DNA of 32,044 nt from Maribacter huludaoensis (lineage in GTDB: Bacteria; Bacteroidota; Bacteroidia; Flavobacteriales; Flavobacteriaceae). Position numbers and translations under genes: made by a program. The stretch spans positions 1 through 32,044 of the forward strand of contig NZ_JARKMS010000002.1 in the NCBI RefSeq assembly GCF_029350945.1, in the 5' to 3' direction. The notes beneath the pieces were generated by a model that saw nothing but the letters and a program-made list of their open reading frames with translations, had not been told where the DNA came from and did not search any database. This document shows positions 18,223 through 26,278 of this stretch, piece by piece. Each line of letters starts with the position of its first letter. Within the stretch, counting starts at the first letter, position 1.

Positions 18223-19161
18223 ATGAGTACATCTAAGAATTATGCCGGTATTTCCGATGAATTCGCACAACTAGAAAAATCCAAAATTATCTTGATACCT
18301 GTTCCTTATGACGGAACAAGTACTTGGGGTAAAGGAGCGGACAAAGGTCCTGAAGCTTTCTTGGAAGCTTCGGAAAACATGGAATTGTATGATATTGAAA
18401 CCGATTCTGAAGTTTACAAGCAGGGTATTCATTTAACCGAGCCAGTTACAGAGAATAGTTCTCCAGAGGCAATGGTAAATGAGGTACATAACATTACCAA
18501 AGATTTTATTAAACGTAACAAGTTTGTAACCCTTTTTGGCGGTGAACATTCAATATCTATTGGTTCTATTAGAGCCTTTAACGAGTGTTTTGATAATTTA
18601 ACGGTATTGCAGATAGATGCTCATGCGGATCTTAGGGAATCTTATGAAGGTACAAAGTATAACCATGCCTGTGCCGTATACGAAGCTAGCCAGACTACCA
18701 ATTTGGTTCAGGTAGGTATTCGTTCTATGGATGTGATTGAAAAGACGGTAATGGATGAAGAAAAAACATTTTTTGCCCATGATATGGTTGCTGATGAATA
18801 TTGGTCAGATAAGGTTATAGAAGCAATGACGGACAATGTCTTTATAACATTAGATCTTGATGCTTTTGATCCGTCCATTATGCCTTCTACCGGTACACCA
18901 GAACCAGGAGGTTTACTTTGGTATGAGACTTTGGAGTTTTTAAAGCAGGTTTTTGAAGATAAGAACGTGGTAGGTTTTGACATTGTTGAACTTTGCCCTA
19001 ACAAAAATGATAAATCGTCAGACTTTTTGGCGGCCAAATTATATTACAAAATGCTCAGCTATAAATTTGCGGGGCAAGACATAGATCAAGAGTATGACAA
19101 TACTTTTGATATTGATTATAAAGCAAATACAAATTCAAGATTCGAAGATGACGAAGACTAA
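18223..19161 (+). CDS. speB: Agmatinase (ureohydrolase)
   Basis: Protein of 312 residues with the complete ureohydrolase signature: VTLFGGEHSISIG (first metal His), QIDAHADLR (Asp-His-Asp) and FITLDLDAFDPSIMPSTGTPEPGG (Asp/Asp pair). These bind the two manganese ions that activate water for hydrolysis of agmatine to putrescine and urea. The set and spacing of motifs fit agmatinase better than arginase, and the arginine decarboxylase upstream supports it. The deoxyhypusine-synthase-like gene starts inside its last 14 nt, so translation is coupled. Cytoplasmic. Confidence 0.93.
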   Translation: MSTSKNYAGISDEFAQLEKSKIILIPVPYDGTSTWGKGADKGPEAFLEASENMELYDIETDSEVYKQGIHLTEPVTENSSPEAMVNEVHNITKDFIKRNKFVTLFGGEHSISIGSIRAFNECFDNLTVLQIDAHADLRESYEGTKYNHACAVYEASQTTNLVQVGIRSMDVIEKTVMDEEKTFFAHDMVADEYWSDKVIEAMTDNVFITLDLDAFDPSIMPSTGTPEPGGLLWYETLEFLKQVFEDKNVVGFDIVELCPNKNDKSSDFLAAKLYYKMLSYKFAGQDIDQEYDNTFDIDYKANTNSRFEDDED

Positions 19162-20125
19162 AGGTGCAATCACCAATTTCATAGAAAAATATTATTTACA
19201 CTTTAATGCGGCTGCTTTGGTAGATGCTGCCAAAGGGTATGAAGAACAGCTGAACAACGGTGCCAAAATGTTGGTTTCTTTGGCCGGTGCTATGTCTACT
19301 GCTGAATTAGGTAAGATCTTTGCAGAGGTTATACGCCAAGATAAGGTACAGATCATTTCCTGTACCGGTGCCAATTTAGAAGAGGATATTATGAATTTGG
19401 TGGCGCATTCTCATTACAAGCGTGTACCTAATTATAGAGATTTGACTCCGCAAGACGAGTGGGACCTGTTGGAAAAAGGCTTGAATAGGGTTACCGATAC
19501 CTGTATTCCAGAAGAGGAAGCTTTTAGAAGATTGCAAGAGCATATTTTCAAAATTTGGAAAGATGCAGATGATAAGGGCGAAAGATATTTGCCACATGAG
19601 TTCATGTATAAAATGTTACTTTCCGGAGTGCTAGAGGAATATTATGAAATAGACCTTAAAGATTCTTGGATGTACGCTGCTGCAGAAAAGAACCTGCCTA
19701 TTATTTGCCCAGGTTGGGAAGATAGTACCATGGGTAACATTTTTGCATCATATGTAATGAAAGGTGAACTAAAGGCAAGTACCATGAAATCTGGTATTGA
19801 ATACATGACCTTCTTGGCAGACTGGTATACGGCAAATTCTGAAAACGGTATTGGGTTCTTCCAAATTGGTGGAGGTATCGCCGGAGATTTTCCTATTTGT
19901 GTTGTGCCAATGCTGTATCAAGATATGGAACGTACAGATACGCCGTTCTGGAGCTATTTCTGCCAAATTAGCGACAGTACCACAAGTTATGGTTCATACT
20001 CGGGCGCTGTACCAAATGAAAAAATTACGTGGGGAAAATTAGATATCAATACACCCAAATATATAATTGAAAGTGATGCGACAATTGTTGCGCCCTTAAT
20101 TTTTGCTTACCTATTAGACATGTAA
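19148..20125 (+). CDS. Deoxyhypusine synthase-like enzyme, probably homospermidine synthase
   Basis: Protein of 325 residues from the ATG at 19148; an upstream in-frame ATG at 19094 lies inside speB and precedes a non-conserved stretch, so it is rejected. Rossmann-type NAD-binding fold of the deoxyhypusine synthase family: LVSLAGAMSTAELGK, IISCTGANLEEDI, ICPGWEDSTMGN, GFFQIGGGIAGDFPI, YGSYSGAVPNEKITWGK and the C-terminal ESDATIVAPLIFA. Lys297 in ITWGK corresponds to the lysine that forms the enzyme-butylimine intermediate. Bacteria lack eIF5A, so the aminobutyl group is more likely passed to putrescine (giving homospermidine) or another amine. The gene overlaps speB by 14 nt, consistent with putrescine supply. 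Confidence 0.88.
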   Translation: MTKTKGAITNFIEKYYLHFNAAALVDAAKGYEEQLNNGAKMLVSLAGAMSTAELGKIFAEVIRQDKVQIISCTGANLEEDIMNLVAHSHYKRVPNYRDLTPQDEWDLLEKGLNRVTDTCIPEEEAFRRLQEHIFKIWKDADDKGERYLPHEFMYKMLLSGVLEEYYEIDLKDSWMYAAAEKNLPIICPGWEDSTMGNIFASYVMKGELKASTMKSGIEYMTFLADWYTANSENGIGFFQIGGGIAGDFPICVVPMLYQDMERTDTPFWSYFCQISDSTTSYGSYSGAVPNEKITWGKLDINTPKYIIESDATIVAPLIFAYLLDM

Positions 20126-20127
20126 TT

Positions 20128-20451
20128 ATGGACAAGAACGCACATTTAAAAAGAGTCATAGTCGACTTTAAAAAATTGACACCAGAAGTGTTGAAACTGT
20201 TGGTAGAAAGATACCCAGATGGGTATGATGACCGTAATATTATCTCCTTTAGAAATGCTCAAGGAGAGCGTATAGAAGCTGTTGAGGTATTGACCGAAGA
20301 CACTAAGTATTTAGTAAAAATCAGTGCTAAGCTTGAGTATACAATGGAGAATTATGACGAGGATGATTATGAAGATTTTGATGATGATGATCCAACTGCC
20401 GTTGTAGAACCAAATCCTGAGGATATGGTTGATGGCGATGATGAAGATTAG
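20128..20451 (+). CDS. Conserved-looking acidic protein of unknown function
   Basis: Protein of 107 residues starting 2 nt after the deoxyhypusine-synthase-like stop, so certainly co-transcribed. Residues 1-70 look like a small alpha/beta domain (VIVDFKKLTPEVLKLLVERY, then YDDRNIISFRNAQGERIEAVEV and TKYLVKISAKL). The last 37 residues are a disordered tail dominated by Asp and Glu. I recall similar short proteins in flavobacterial genomes, all without a function. Its place at the end of a polyamine operon suggests a regulator or binding partner, perhaps of a basic protein, RNA-associated factor or polyamine, but no motif proves that. Confidence 0.8.
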   Translation: MDKNAHLKRVIVDFKKLTPEVLKLLVERYPDGYDDRNIISFRNAQGERIEAVEVLTEDTKYLVKISAKLEYTMENYDEDDYEDFDDDDPTAVVEPNPEDMVDGDDED

Positions 20452-20496
20452 TTTTTCTATCGCTCAAGTTGCTCCTGCACTATAGAGAATAATACA

Positions 20497-20592
20497 TCCG
20501 GTCTATTTTCTGTAGACCGGAAAACCAAGTCTTTCTCGCAATGCGAGATGTTACGATTACAATTTCCGAATGCCCTTTGGGACTGTCCCAAA
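20497..20592 (+). promoter_or_regulatory. Leader with three consecutive hairpins
   Basis: Between the acidic-protein gene and the GNAT/hydrolase gene lie three perfect inverted repeats. The first has 9-bp arms, TCCGGTCTA at 20497-20505 and TAGACCGGA at 20513-20521, with a 7-nt loop. The second has 7-bp arms, TCTCGCA at 20534-20540 and TGCGAGA at 20542-20548, with only one base between them, so on RNA the pairs nearest the loop cannot form. The third has 7-bp arms, TTTGGGA at 20576-20582 and TCCCAAA at 20586-20592, with a 3-nt loop. None is followed by a T run, so simple terminators are unlikely. They may be RNA processing or protection structures, or regulator sites (the second is a near-perfect palindrome on DNA). 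Confidence 0.45.
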
Positions 20593-20645
20593 ATGGACTA
20601 CCATTAAAACTATAAACTAAATATCGTTGTGCTTACAACAGGTAT

Positions 20646-22172
20646 ATGAAAATTGATGAAATTGAAAATATTGAATTAAAGTTTTTGGACCTTGATGATT
20701 ATCAAGAACTTAAAACTGCTATGATTTCTGCCTACACCAATATGCCGGGTTCATATTGGAAAGAGAAACATATAAAATCGTTGATCGAAAAGTTTCCTGA
20801 GGGTCAGGTCGTTATTAAGATCAATGGCCAACTTGCAGGGGTAGCCCTTTCTATTGTCGTAGATTATGATGCTTTTGATGACAATCATACCTATGAACAA
20901 ATTACGGGCAAATACTCTTTTGACACCCATGATAATGAGGGTGATGTGCTTTATGGTATAGAGGTGTTTATAAAGCCAAGCTTTAGAGGTCTTCGTTTAG
21001 GGCGTCGTTTATATGATTATAGAAAAGAGCTTTGTGAAAAGTTAAACTTAAAAAGCATTGTTTTTGGTGGTAGAATGCCAAATTACCATGCCTATGCATC
21101 AAAACTATCACCCAAAGAATACATTGATAAGGTCCGTAGAAAAGAGATTCAAGATCCTGTACTGAATTTTCAGATCAGTAATGATTTTCATCCTGCCAAG
21201 GTAATGAAAGGGTATTTAGATGGCGATAAGGCTTCTCAAGATTTTGCTATTTTGATGGAGTGGGATAATATCTATTACCAAAAACCGTCTAAAAAAGCCG
21301 CTACTAAAAAAACCGTAATTAGATTAGGGTTGATTCAATGGCAAATGAGACCGTACAAGGATCTAGATGAATTGTTGGAGCAGGCAGAGTATTTTATTGA
21401 TGCCGTTTCTGGTTACCGATCAGACTTTGCATTGTTTCCTGAGTTTTTCAATGCACCTTTAATGGCGGTTAACAATCACATGTCTACGCCAGATGCTATT
21501 CGTGAATTGGCAAAGCATACACAGGCAATTGCCCAAAAATTCTCTGAGTTTTCCATATCGTACAACATTAATATCATTACAGGTAGTATGCCGGAAATGA
21601 TTGATGGTCGCTTGTACAATGTGGGGTATTTATGTAGAAGGGATGGTAGTATGGAGCGCTATGAAAAACTTCACGTAACACCAGATGAAGCCAAGGTTTG
21701 GGGAATGCAAGGGGGTAATCAATTAAAGGCTTTTGATACTGATTGTGGTAAAATTGGGGTGTTGGTGTGCTATGATTCTGAGTTTCCTGAACTTAGTAGA
21801 CTGCTTGCAGATGAAGGTATGGATATTTTGTTCGTTCCTTTCTTGACAGATACACAAAATGGTTATTCCAGGGTGCGTAATTGTGCGCAGGCCAGAGCAA
21901 TAGAAAATGAATGTTATGTTGCTATTGCAGGTAGTGTAGGTAACTTGCCAAATGTTCAGAATATGGATATTCAGTTTGCCCAGTCTATGGTTTTTACACC
22001 GTGCGATTTCTCTTTTCCAACAAACGGAATCAAGGCAGAGGCAACACCGAATACAGAAATGATCTTAATTGCCGATGTTGATATTAGTTTGTTACGTGAA
22101 CTAAATCAGTTTGGTGCGGTACGTAATCTTCGCGATAGAAGAACAGATTTATTTGAGCTTAAAAAGAAATAA
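20646..22172 (+). CDS. GNAT acetyltransferase fused to carbon-nitrogen hydrolase
   Basis: Protein of 508 residues. Residues 1-210 form a GNAT domain; IEVFIKPSFRGLRLGRRLYDYRKELC contains the acetyl-CoA pyrophosphate-binding loop R/Q-x-x-G-x-G/A-type segment. Residues 225-505 form a nitrilase-superfamily domain with the full Glu-Lys-Cys triad: Glu266 (LFPEFFNAPL), Lys341 (YEKLHVTPDE) and Cys375 (GVLVCYDSEFPEL). The same fusion is known from Bacillus YhcX and many Bacteroidota; the substrate is not established. Amide or nitrile hydrolysis together with N-acyl transfer on an amine is plausible. It follows the polyamine operon after a structured 194-nt leader and precedes a RimB/RimK-type gene by 38 nt, so it probably heads its own two-gene transcript. 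Cytoplasmic. Confidence 0.9.
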   Translation: MKIDEIENIELKFLDLDDYQELKTAMISAYTNMPGSYWKEKHIKSLIEKFPEGQVVIKINGQLAGVALSIVVDYDAFDDNHTYEQITGKYSFDTHDNEGDVLYGIEVFIKPSFRGLRLGRRLYDYRKELCEKLNLKSIVFGGRMPNYHAYASKLSPKEYIDKVRRKEIQDPVLNFQISNDFHPAKVMKGYLDGDKASQDFAILMEWDNIYYQKPSKKAATKKTVIRLGLIQWQMRPYKDLDELLEQAEYFIDAVSGYRSDFALFPEFFNAPLMAVNNHMSTPDAIRELAKHTQAIAQKFSEFSISYNINIITGSMPEMIDGRLYNVGYLCRRDGSMERYEKLHVTPDEAKVWGMQGGNQLKAFDTDCGKIGVLVCYDSEFPELSRLLADEGMDILFVPFLTDTQNGYSRVRNCAQARAIENECYVAIAGSVGNLPNVQNMDIQFAQSMVFTPCDFSFPTNGIKAEATPNTEMILIADVDISLLRELNQFGAVRNLRDRRTDLFELKKK

Positions 22173-22190
22173 GAAAACTCCGTAATTAAA

Positions 22191-22213
22191 AGGAGCTAAA
22201 AACAAAAGAATTG
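22191..22213 (+). promoter_or_regulatory. TTG start and weak Shine-Dalgarno of the RimB/RimK fusion gene
   Basis: An AGGAG at 22191-22195 precedes TTG at 22211-22213 by 15 nt. A TAA stop in the same frame at 22187-22189 excludes any longer form, and the next in-frame ATG lies well inside the conserved protease domain. The TTG is therefore the best start. The spacing is longer than ideal for a Shine-Dalgarno site, which this phylum uses little anyway. Confidence 0.5.
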
Positions 22214-23581
22214 GATAATTTAAAGATAGTAGGTAGTGAAGAGTGGTGTGTGTTCAATGACCTGGGTATACCGGCAATTAAAGCTAGGGTAGATTCTGGG
22301 GCAAAAACATCTTCCATACAAGCTACTAATTTAAAGATTGTAACGAAAAACGGACAAGAATGGGTGAAATTTGAGGTTAGTCCGCTTCAAGAAAACCGTA
22401 GTATAGCCATTGAATGCCAGGCAAGATTGGTAGCACGTAGAATGGTTAAAAGTTCTTCGGGTATATCGGAAGAAAGGCTGGTAATCAAAACACCGGTAAC
22501 TATTGGTGAAGATACTTTTGATATTGAATTGACTTTGGCCAATAGAGATACCATGGAGTTTCGTATGCTCTTGGGAAGAGAAGCCTTGAATGAACGTTTT
22601 GTAGTAAATCCTGCCGTAAATTATCAATTACAGGAATTTGATGAAAGTGAAGTAAATAAATTTTACGCACCTTATTATAAGGAGAAAACCGGATTAAAAA
22701 TTGCGCTGTTGGCCAGTAATCCAAATTTGTACAGTAATAAAAGGATTATGGAAGCCGCAGAGGCTAGGGGTCATGAAATACATTTTTTAAATGTTGAACA
22801 GGCGTACATGAAGCTTGATGCCCATTCTCCCGAAATAAGGTATCGTGGTGGTATCATACTTAAAGACTATGATGCGGTAATACCAAGAATAAAGCCATCC
22901 GTAACATTTTACGGTTGCGCATTGATCCGTCAGTTTAACAATCTAGGGGTGTACTGTCAGAATTCGGCGGAGGCTATTACACAATCCAGAGATAAATTGT
23001 TCGCCTCTCAATTATTTTCTAATCATGATATTCATATTCCTATTACCGGATTTGCCAAATCGCCAATGGATACCAAAGATTTGATCAAAATGGTGAATGG
23101 ATCGCCTTTGATCATTAAGCTTTTGGAAAGTACACAAGGTAAGGGTGTTGTTTTGGCAGAAACCAATAAGGCAGCAGAAAGTGTAATCAATGCTTTTAAG
23201 AGCGTTAACACGAACATATTGGTACAAGAGTTTATTAAAGAAGCAAACGGACAAGATATCCGTTGTTTTGTGGTAAATGGTCGAGTAGTGGCCAGTATGC
23301 AGCGCCAAGCCCAAAAAGGAGAATTTAGGGCCAATATTCACCAAGGTGGTACGGCATCAATCGTTAAGATTACGGCTGATGAAAAGAAGTTGGCTTTAAA
23401 AGCCGCTAAAGTATTGAACCTTGCCGTTGCGGGCGTAGATATCATACGATCTAACAAAGGACCGTTACTATTGGAAGTTAACTCATCACCAGGTTTAGAG
23501 GGTATTGAAAATGCTACAGGTAAAGATATCGCCAATGCCATGATCATGGCAATTGAAAAGCGATTGAAGTTTATAAATTAA
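22211..23581 (+). CDS. RimB-like retropepsin protease fused to RimK-like ATP-grasp glutamate ligase
   Basis: Protein of 456 residues, start TTG. Residues 1-140 are the ATP-dependent zinc protease/RimB type of retropepsin-like domain: IKARVDSGAKTSSIQA with Asp28 as catalytic aspartate, and MLLGREAL as the closing strand. Residues 160-456 are a RimK-type ATP-grasp: PLIIKLLESTQGKGVVLAE, ILVQEFIKEANGQDIRCFV, RANIHQGG, and metal ligands in LLLEVNSSPGLEGIE. RimK adds glutamates to the C-terminus of a target such as ribosomal protein S6, and RimB removes them. In one chain the two could write and erase the same mark. The target here is unknown. The gene follows the GNAT/hydrolase gene by 38 nt and is followed by a hairpin. 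Confidence 0.88.
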   Translation: MDNLKIVGSEEWCVFNDLGIPAIKARVDSGAKTSSIQATNLKIVTKNGQEWVKFEVSPLQENRSIAIECQARLVARRMVKSSSGISEERLVIKTPVTIGEDTFDIELTLANRDTMEFRMLLGREALNERFVVNPAVNYQLQEFDESEVNKFYAPYYKEKTGLKIALLASNPNLYSNKRIMEAAEARGHEIHFLNVEQAYMKLDAHSPEIRYRGGIILKDYDAVIPRIKPSVTFYGCALIRQFNNLGVYCQNSAEAITQSRDKLFASQLFSNHDIHIPITGFAKSPMDTKDLIKMVNGSPLIIKLLESTQGKGVVLAETNKAAESVINAFKSVNTNILVQEFIKEANGQDIRCFVVNGRVVASMQRQAQKGEFRANIHQGGTASIVKITADEKKLALKAAKVLNLAVAGVDIIRSNKGPLLLEVNSSPGLEGIENATGKDIANAMIMAIEKRLKFIN

Positions 23582-23599
23582 TTTCTGATCATTTAATAT

Positions 23600-23636
23600 G
23601 AAGCTTCTTGATTTTACTTTTCAATCAAGAGGCTTC
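23600..23636 (+). terminator. Hairpin terminator after the RimB/RimK gene
   Basis: A 14-bp stem (23600-23613 with 23623-23636, one G-T pair; arm core GAAGCTTCTTGATT) with a 9-nt loop lies 18 nt after the stop codon. The following TTATTTAATAAA is only a weak T run. Confidence 0.6.
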
Positions 23637-23692
23637 GTTATTTAATAAAACAACAACATGTAAATAATAACGTTAAAGTAAAAAGTCGATTT

Positions 23693-25249
23693 ATGAAATT
23701 AAAGAGTTTTAAAATTTTTACTGTTATTCTTTTAATACTTTGTTTTTTTAGTTGTGAAGAAAAGGAAGATACGGCAAAGGCCATTGAAGAAATTGAAGCT
23801 ACGGCTCCTATTATTTCGGTTTCTGAAATTGCCGAAACTATAGAGGTGCTAACCACTATTGATATTTCAGTTTCTGATAATACGGAAAATGTGAATACTA
23901 CGATTAGCATAAACGGCAATAATGTTTTTACTACTACTCAGAATCAATTTTCATATGATATTGACCCATTTGAGTTTCCAAATGGAGCAACCAACTTAGT
24001 CATTACAGCAATTGATGAAGATGGAAATGAAACATCAAAAATTTTTCAGTTTAGTCTTTTAAAATTACTTTATAAGCATGATTATGGAATGTCAAATGAA
24101 TTATTCGATTTTTATATAGCGATTAATAAAATGGAAAGTGGTGAACTTATCACTTCTAGAAAAATAATTAATAACGTAGATTTAGTTTTTTATGCTGATG
24201 ATGATTTTGAGAAAGAAAATCTAGTGATAACTGAATATTGGTTAGGAAAGAACAGTAGTTCTCACGCTGGCAATTCCCAAGCTGGGTTAAAACCGGGAAC
24301 AGTACGTTTAACAAGTGATGAGAGAAACAATATAGTTGGATTAGCTCATGATGGCCTTTTTATTAAAGATGAGGAATTTACTTTAATAATTGAAGAACAA
24401 CCAGATTATCATTATGCCACGGTAGCAGCGTTTGATTATTCATCTAATATATTAAATGAGAATACATATAAAATTTTATATAATTCTGAAATTTCTACTG
24501 ATGTTTTCCTTTATTATCGAGGAAATAGCCATATTAATTTATTAGAAGATTATCGTTATTTTTACAATAACGATTTCAGTAATCAAACTATTAACTTCAA
24601 TAATTTGAATAGTTTGACTGAGGAAATGATAGTGAGTTTCTCATTACCTGATGAGACAGTAAATTATAGCTTTAGTTTATTTGGATACTCAAATCTTAAG
24701 AGTTACCAAGAAAATTTTTTAAGACTTTTATATGGTGACGCAGGAAATACTTCAACTTTAGGTTTTATAATTAATTACCCTTATTTAAATGAGTATGAAA
24801 TTTTAAAAAAAACAGTGAAATTTGAATTAGATGATGGCAGGATAGTTATTTTAGAAAGGAAAAATAATCTTAATGTTGAAATTCCAAATTGGGTAATTCA
24901 TCAAACTGATAATGTTGTAAGTGTAAATGAATCATATGACCATTTGACGTTTTGGTTGAAACTTGAGAACGTAAATGATGGAAATAGTGATTTTTTTACA
25001 AGATCTTATATTACAAGTAATAATTATGAAGCTATAATTCCGTTCGAAGATATAGAAATGCCTATTGACGTGGTTGAATTTTTAGATAACAAAGGGTTTA
25101 ATGTTTCTTCTGATCAAAAATCTGGAGTTTTGAGTTTAGAGTTAACTAGTTATGAGAATAATTTGAATTATAAGGATAATATAAAATATTTTCCTTTAGG
25201 TAACGAATATGGTGATATTACAACTATGACATTCCCTCTAAATAATTAG
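23693..25249 (+). CDS. Large A+T-rich lipoprotein of unknown function
   Basis: Protein of 518 residues with a lipoprotein signal ending FFSC (Cys20) and an acidic linker. Residues about 40-125 form an Ig-like/cadherin-like beta domain (TAPIISVSE, ISVSDNTENVN, ITAIDEDGNET). The rest, about 125-518, is beta-rich, Asn/Tyr/Asp-rich and matches no family I know. Base composition differs sharply from neighbours: 15 and 13 G+C in 60 at 24481-24540 and 24781-24840, against 28 and 29 in 60 at 22381-22440 and 23281-23340. It lies alone between two hairpins. Surface-exposed lipoprotein; acquired or fast-evolving accessory gene is the likely reading. Confidence 0.8.
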   Translation: MKLKSFKIFTVILLILCFFSCEEKEDTAKAIEEIEATAPIISVSEIAETIEVLTTIDISVSDNTENVNTTISINGNNVFTTTQNQFSYDIDPFEFPNGATNLVITAIDEDGNETSKIFQFSLLKLLYKHDYGMSNELFDFYIAINKMESGELITSRKIINNVDLVFYADDDFEKENLVITEYWLGKNSSSHAGNSQAGLKPGTVRLTSDERNNIVGLAHDGLFIKDEEFTLIIEEQPDYHYATVAAFDYSSNILNENTYKILYNSEISTDVFLYYRGNSHINLLEDYRYFYNNDFSNQTINFNNLNSLTEEMIVSFSLPDETVNYSFSLFGYSNLKSYQENFLRLLYGDAGNTSTLGFIINYPYLNEYEILKKTVKFELDDGRIVILERKNNLNVEIPNWVIHQTDNVVSVNESYDHLTFWLKLENVNDGNSDFFTRSYITSNNYEAIIPFEDIEMPIDVVEFLDNKGFNVSSDQKSGVLSLELTSYENNLNYKDNIKYFPLGNEYGDITTMTFPLNN

Positions 25250-25258
25250 ATGAATTTG

Positions 25259-25282
25259 AAGAACAGGCTAAACCCTGTTCTT
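25259..25282. terminator. Hairpin shared by two convergent genes
   Basis: A 9-bp stem AAGAACAGG/CCTGTTCTT (25259-25267 with 25274-25282) and 6-nt loop lie in the 18-nt gap and the last codons of the threonine dehydrogenase gene. The T runs on both sides are short, so efficiency is uncertain, but position suits termination in both directions. Confidence 0.5.
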
Positions 25283-26215
25283 TAAATTTTCCAACATTGT
25301 TTCAGTAGTTTTTTCAAGGTCAAATTCTGCCTTCCAATTCCAATCTTTTTGGGCACTGCTATCATCAATGCTGCTTGGCCAAGAGTTGGCAATTTCTTGC
25401 CTAAAATCCGGTTCATAGGCCATTTCAAATTCAGGGATCACAGCTTTTATATTTTCGGCCATTTCTTTGGGCGTAAAACTCATTGCTGCCAAATTATAGG
25501 CAGAACGCTCTTTGATGTTCTCAGATGGGGCTTCCATGATCTGTAATGTGGCACGTATGGCATCGTCCATGAACATCATAGGTAATTTAGTGTCTTCTTC
25601 CAAGAAACAGGTGTATGAGCCCTCAGAAAGTGCTTTATGGTATATTTCCACGGCATAATCAGTTGTTCCGCCACCTGGCATGGTTTTCCAGCTAATAAGA
25701 CCTGGGTATCTAATGCTTCTTACATCTACGTCAAATTTTTTAAAATAATACTCGCACCAACGTTCACCGCTTTGCTTACTAATACCATAAACCGTACTTG
25801 GCTCCATTATGGTGTTTTGCGGAGTATCGTCTTTTGGTGTATTCGGACCAAAAACGGCGATACTGGACGGCCAAAAAATCTTATCTATTTTTTTCTCTTT
25901 TGCCAAATTCAATACATTGAAAAGGGTATTCATGTTCAAATTCCAGGCACGCATGGGAAATTTTTCTGCCGTTGCACTAAGCATAGCGGCCATTAAATAC
26001 ACCTCAGATATATCATAATAGGCAATGACCTCTTCTAAAGAATCATAATTGGTGGCATCTAAAATTTCAAATGGTCCAGATTCCATTAATTCATCGTTAC
26101 CTTCCCTAATATCACTGGCAATAATATTTTCACCACCGTGTTTTTCTCTAAGTGTTAAGGTAAGTTCTGTACCTATTTGACCACAGGCCCCAATAATTAA
26201 AATATATTTCGGCAT
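25268..26215 (-). CDS. L-threonine 3-dehydrogenase, SDR type
   Basis: Protein of 315 residues of the extended short-chain dehydrogenase (GalE-like) fold. It has the NAD-binding GACGQIG (9-15), the catalytic Ser117/Ser118 region in WPSSIAVFG, and Tyr143-Lys147 in VYGISK. Substrate-side signatures of the SDR threonine dehydrogenases follow: RYPGLISW, PGGGTTDYAVEIYHKAL, and LPMMFMDDAIRAT. It oxidises threonine to 2-amino-3-oxobutyrate with NAD; a ligase (Kbl) would then give glycine and acetyl-CoA but is not in the window. This type is known from flavobacteria. An NDP-sugar epimerase is less likely given those motifs. Monocistronic. Confidence 0.88.
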   Translation of the reverse strand: MPKYILIIGACGQIGTELTLTLREKHGGENIIASDIREGNDELMESGPFEILDATNYDSLEEVIAYYDISEVYLMAAMLSATAEKFPMRAWNLNMNTLFNVLNLAKEKKIDKIFWPSSIAVFGPNTPKDDTPQNTIMEPSTVYGISKQSGERWCEYYFKKFDVDVRSIRYPGLISWKTMPGGGTTDYAVEIYHKALSEGSYTCFLEEDTKLPMMFMDDAIRATLQIMEAPSENIKERSAYNLAAMSFTPKEMAENIKAVIPEFEMAYEPDFRQEIANSWPSSIDDSSAQKDWNWKAEFDLEKTTETMLENLKNRV

Positions 26216-26278
26216 TAAAATTTTCGTTAAATGAATTTGAGATAAAGATACCTTTTCTTAAAATTTGTACATTCGCTT

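Noticed and set aside
19094..19147. N-terminal extension of the deoxyhypusine-synthase-like protein from an upstream ATG
   Set aside because: It lies within the speB coding sequence and its residues do not resemble the family; the ATG at 19148 fits the conserved N-terminus.
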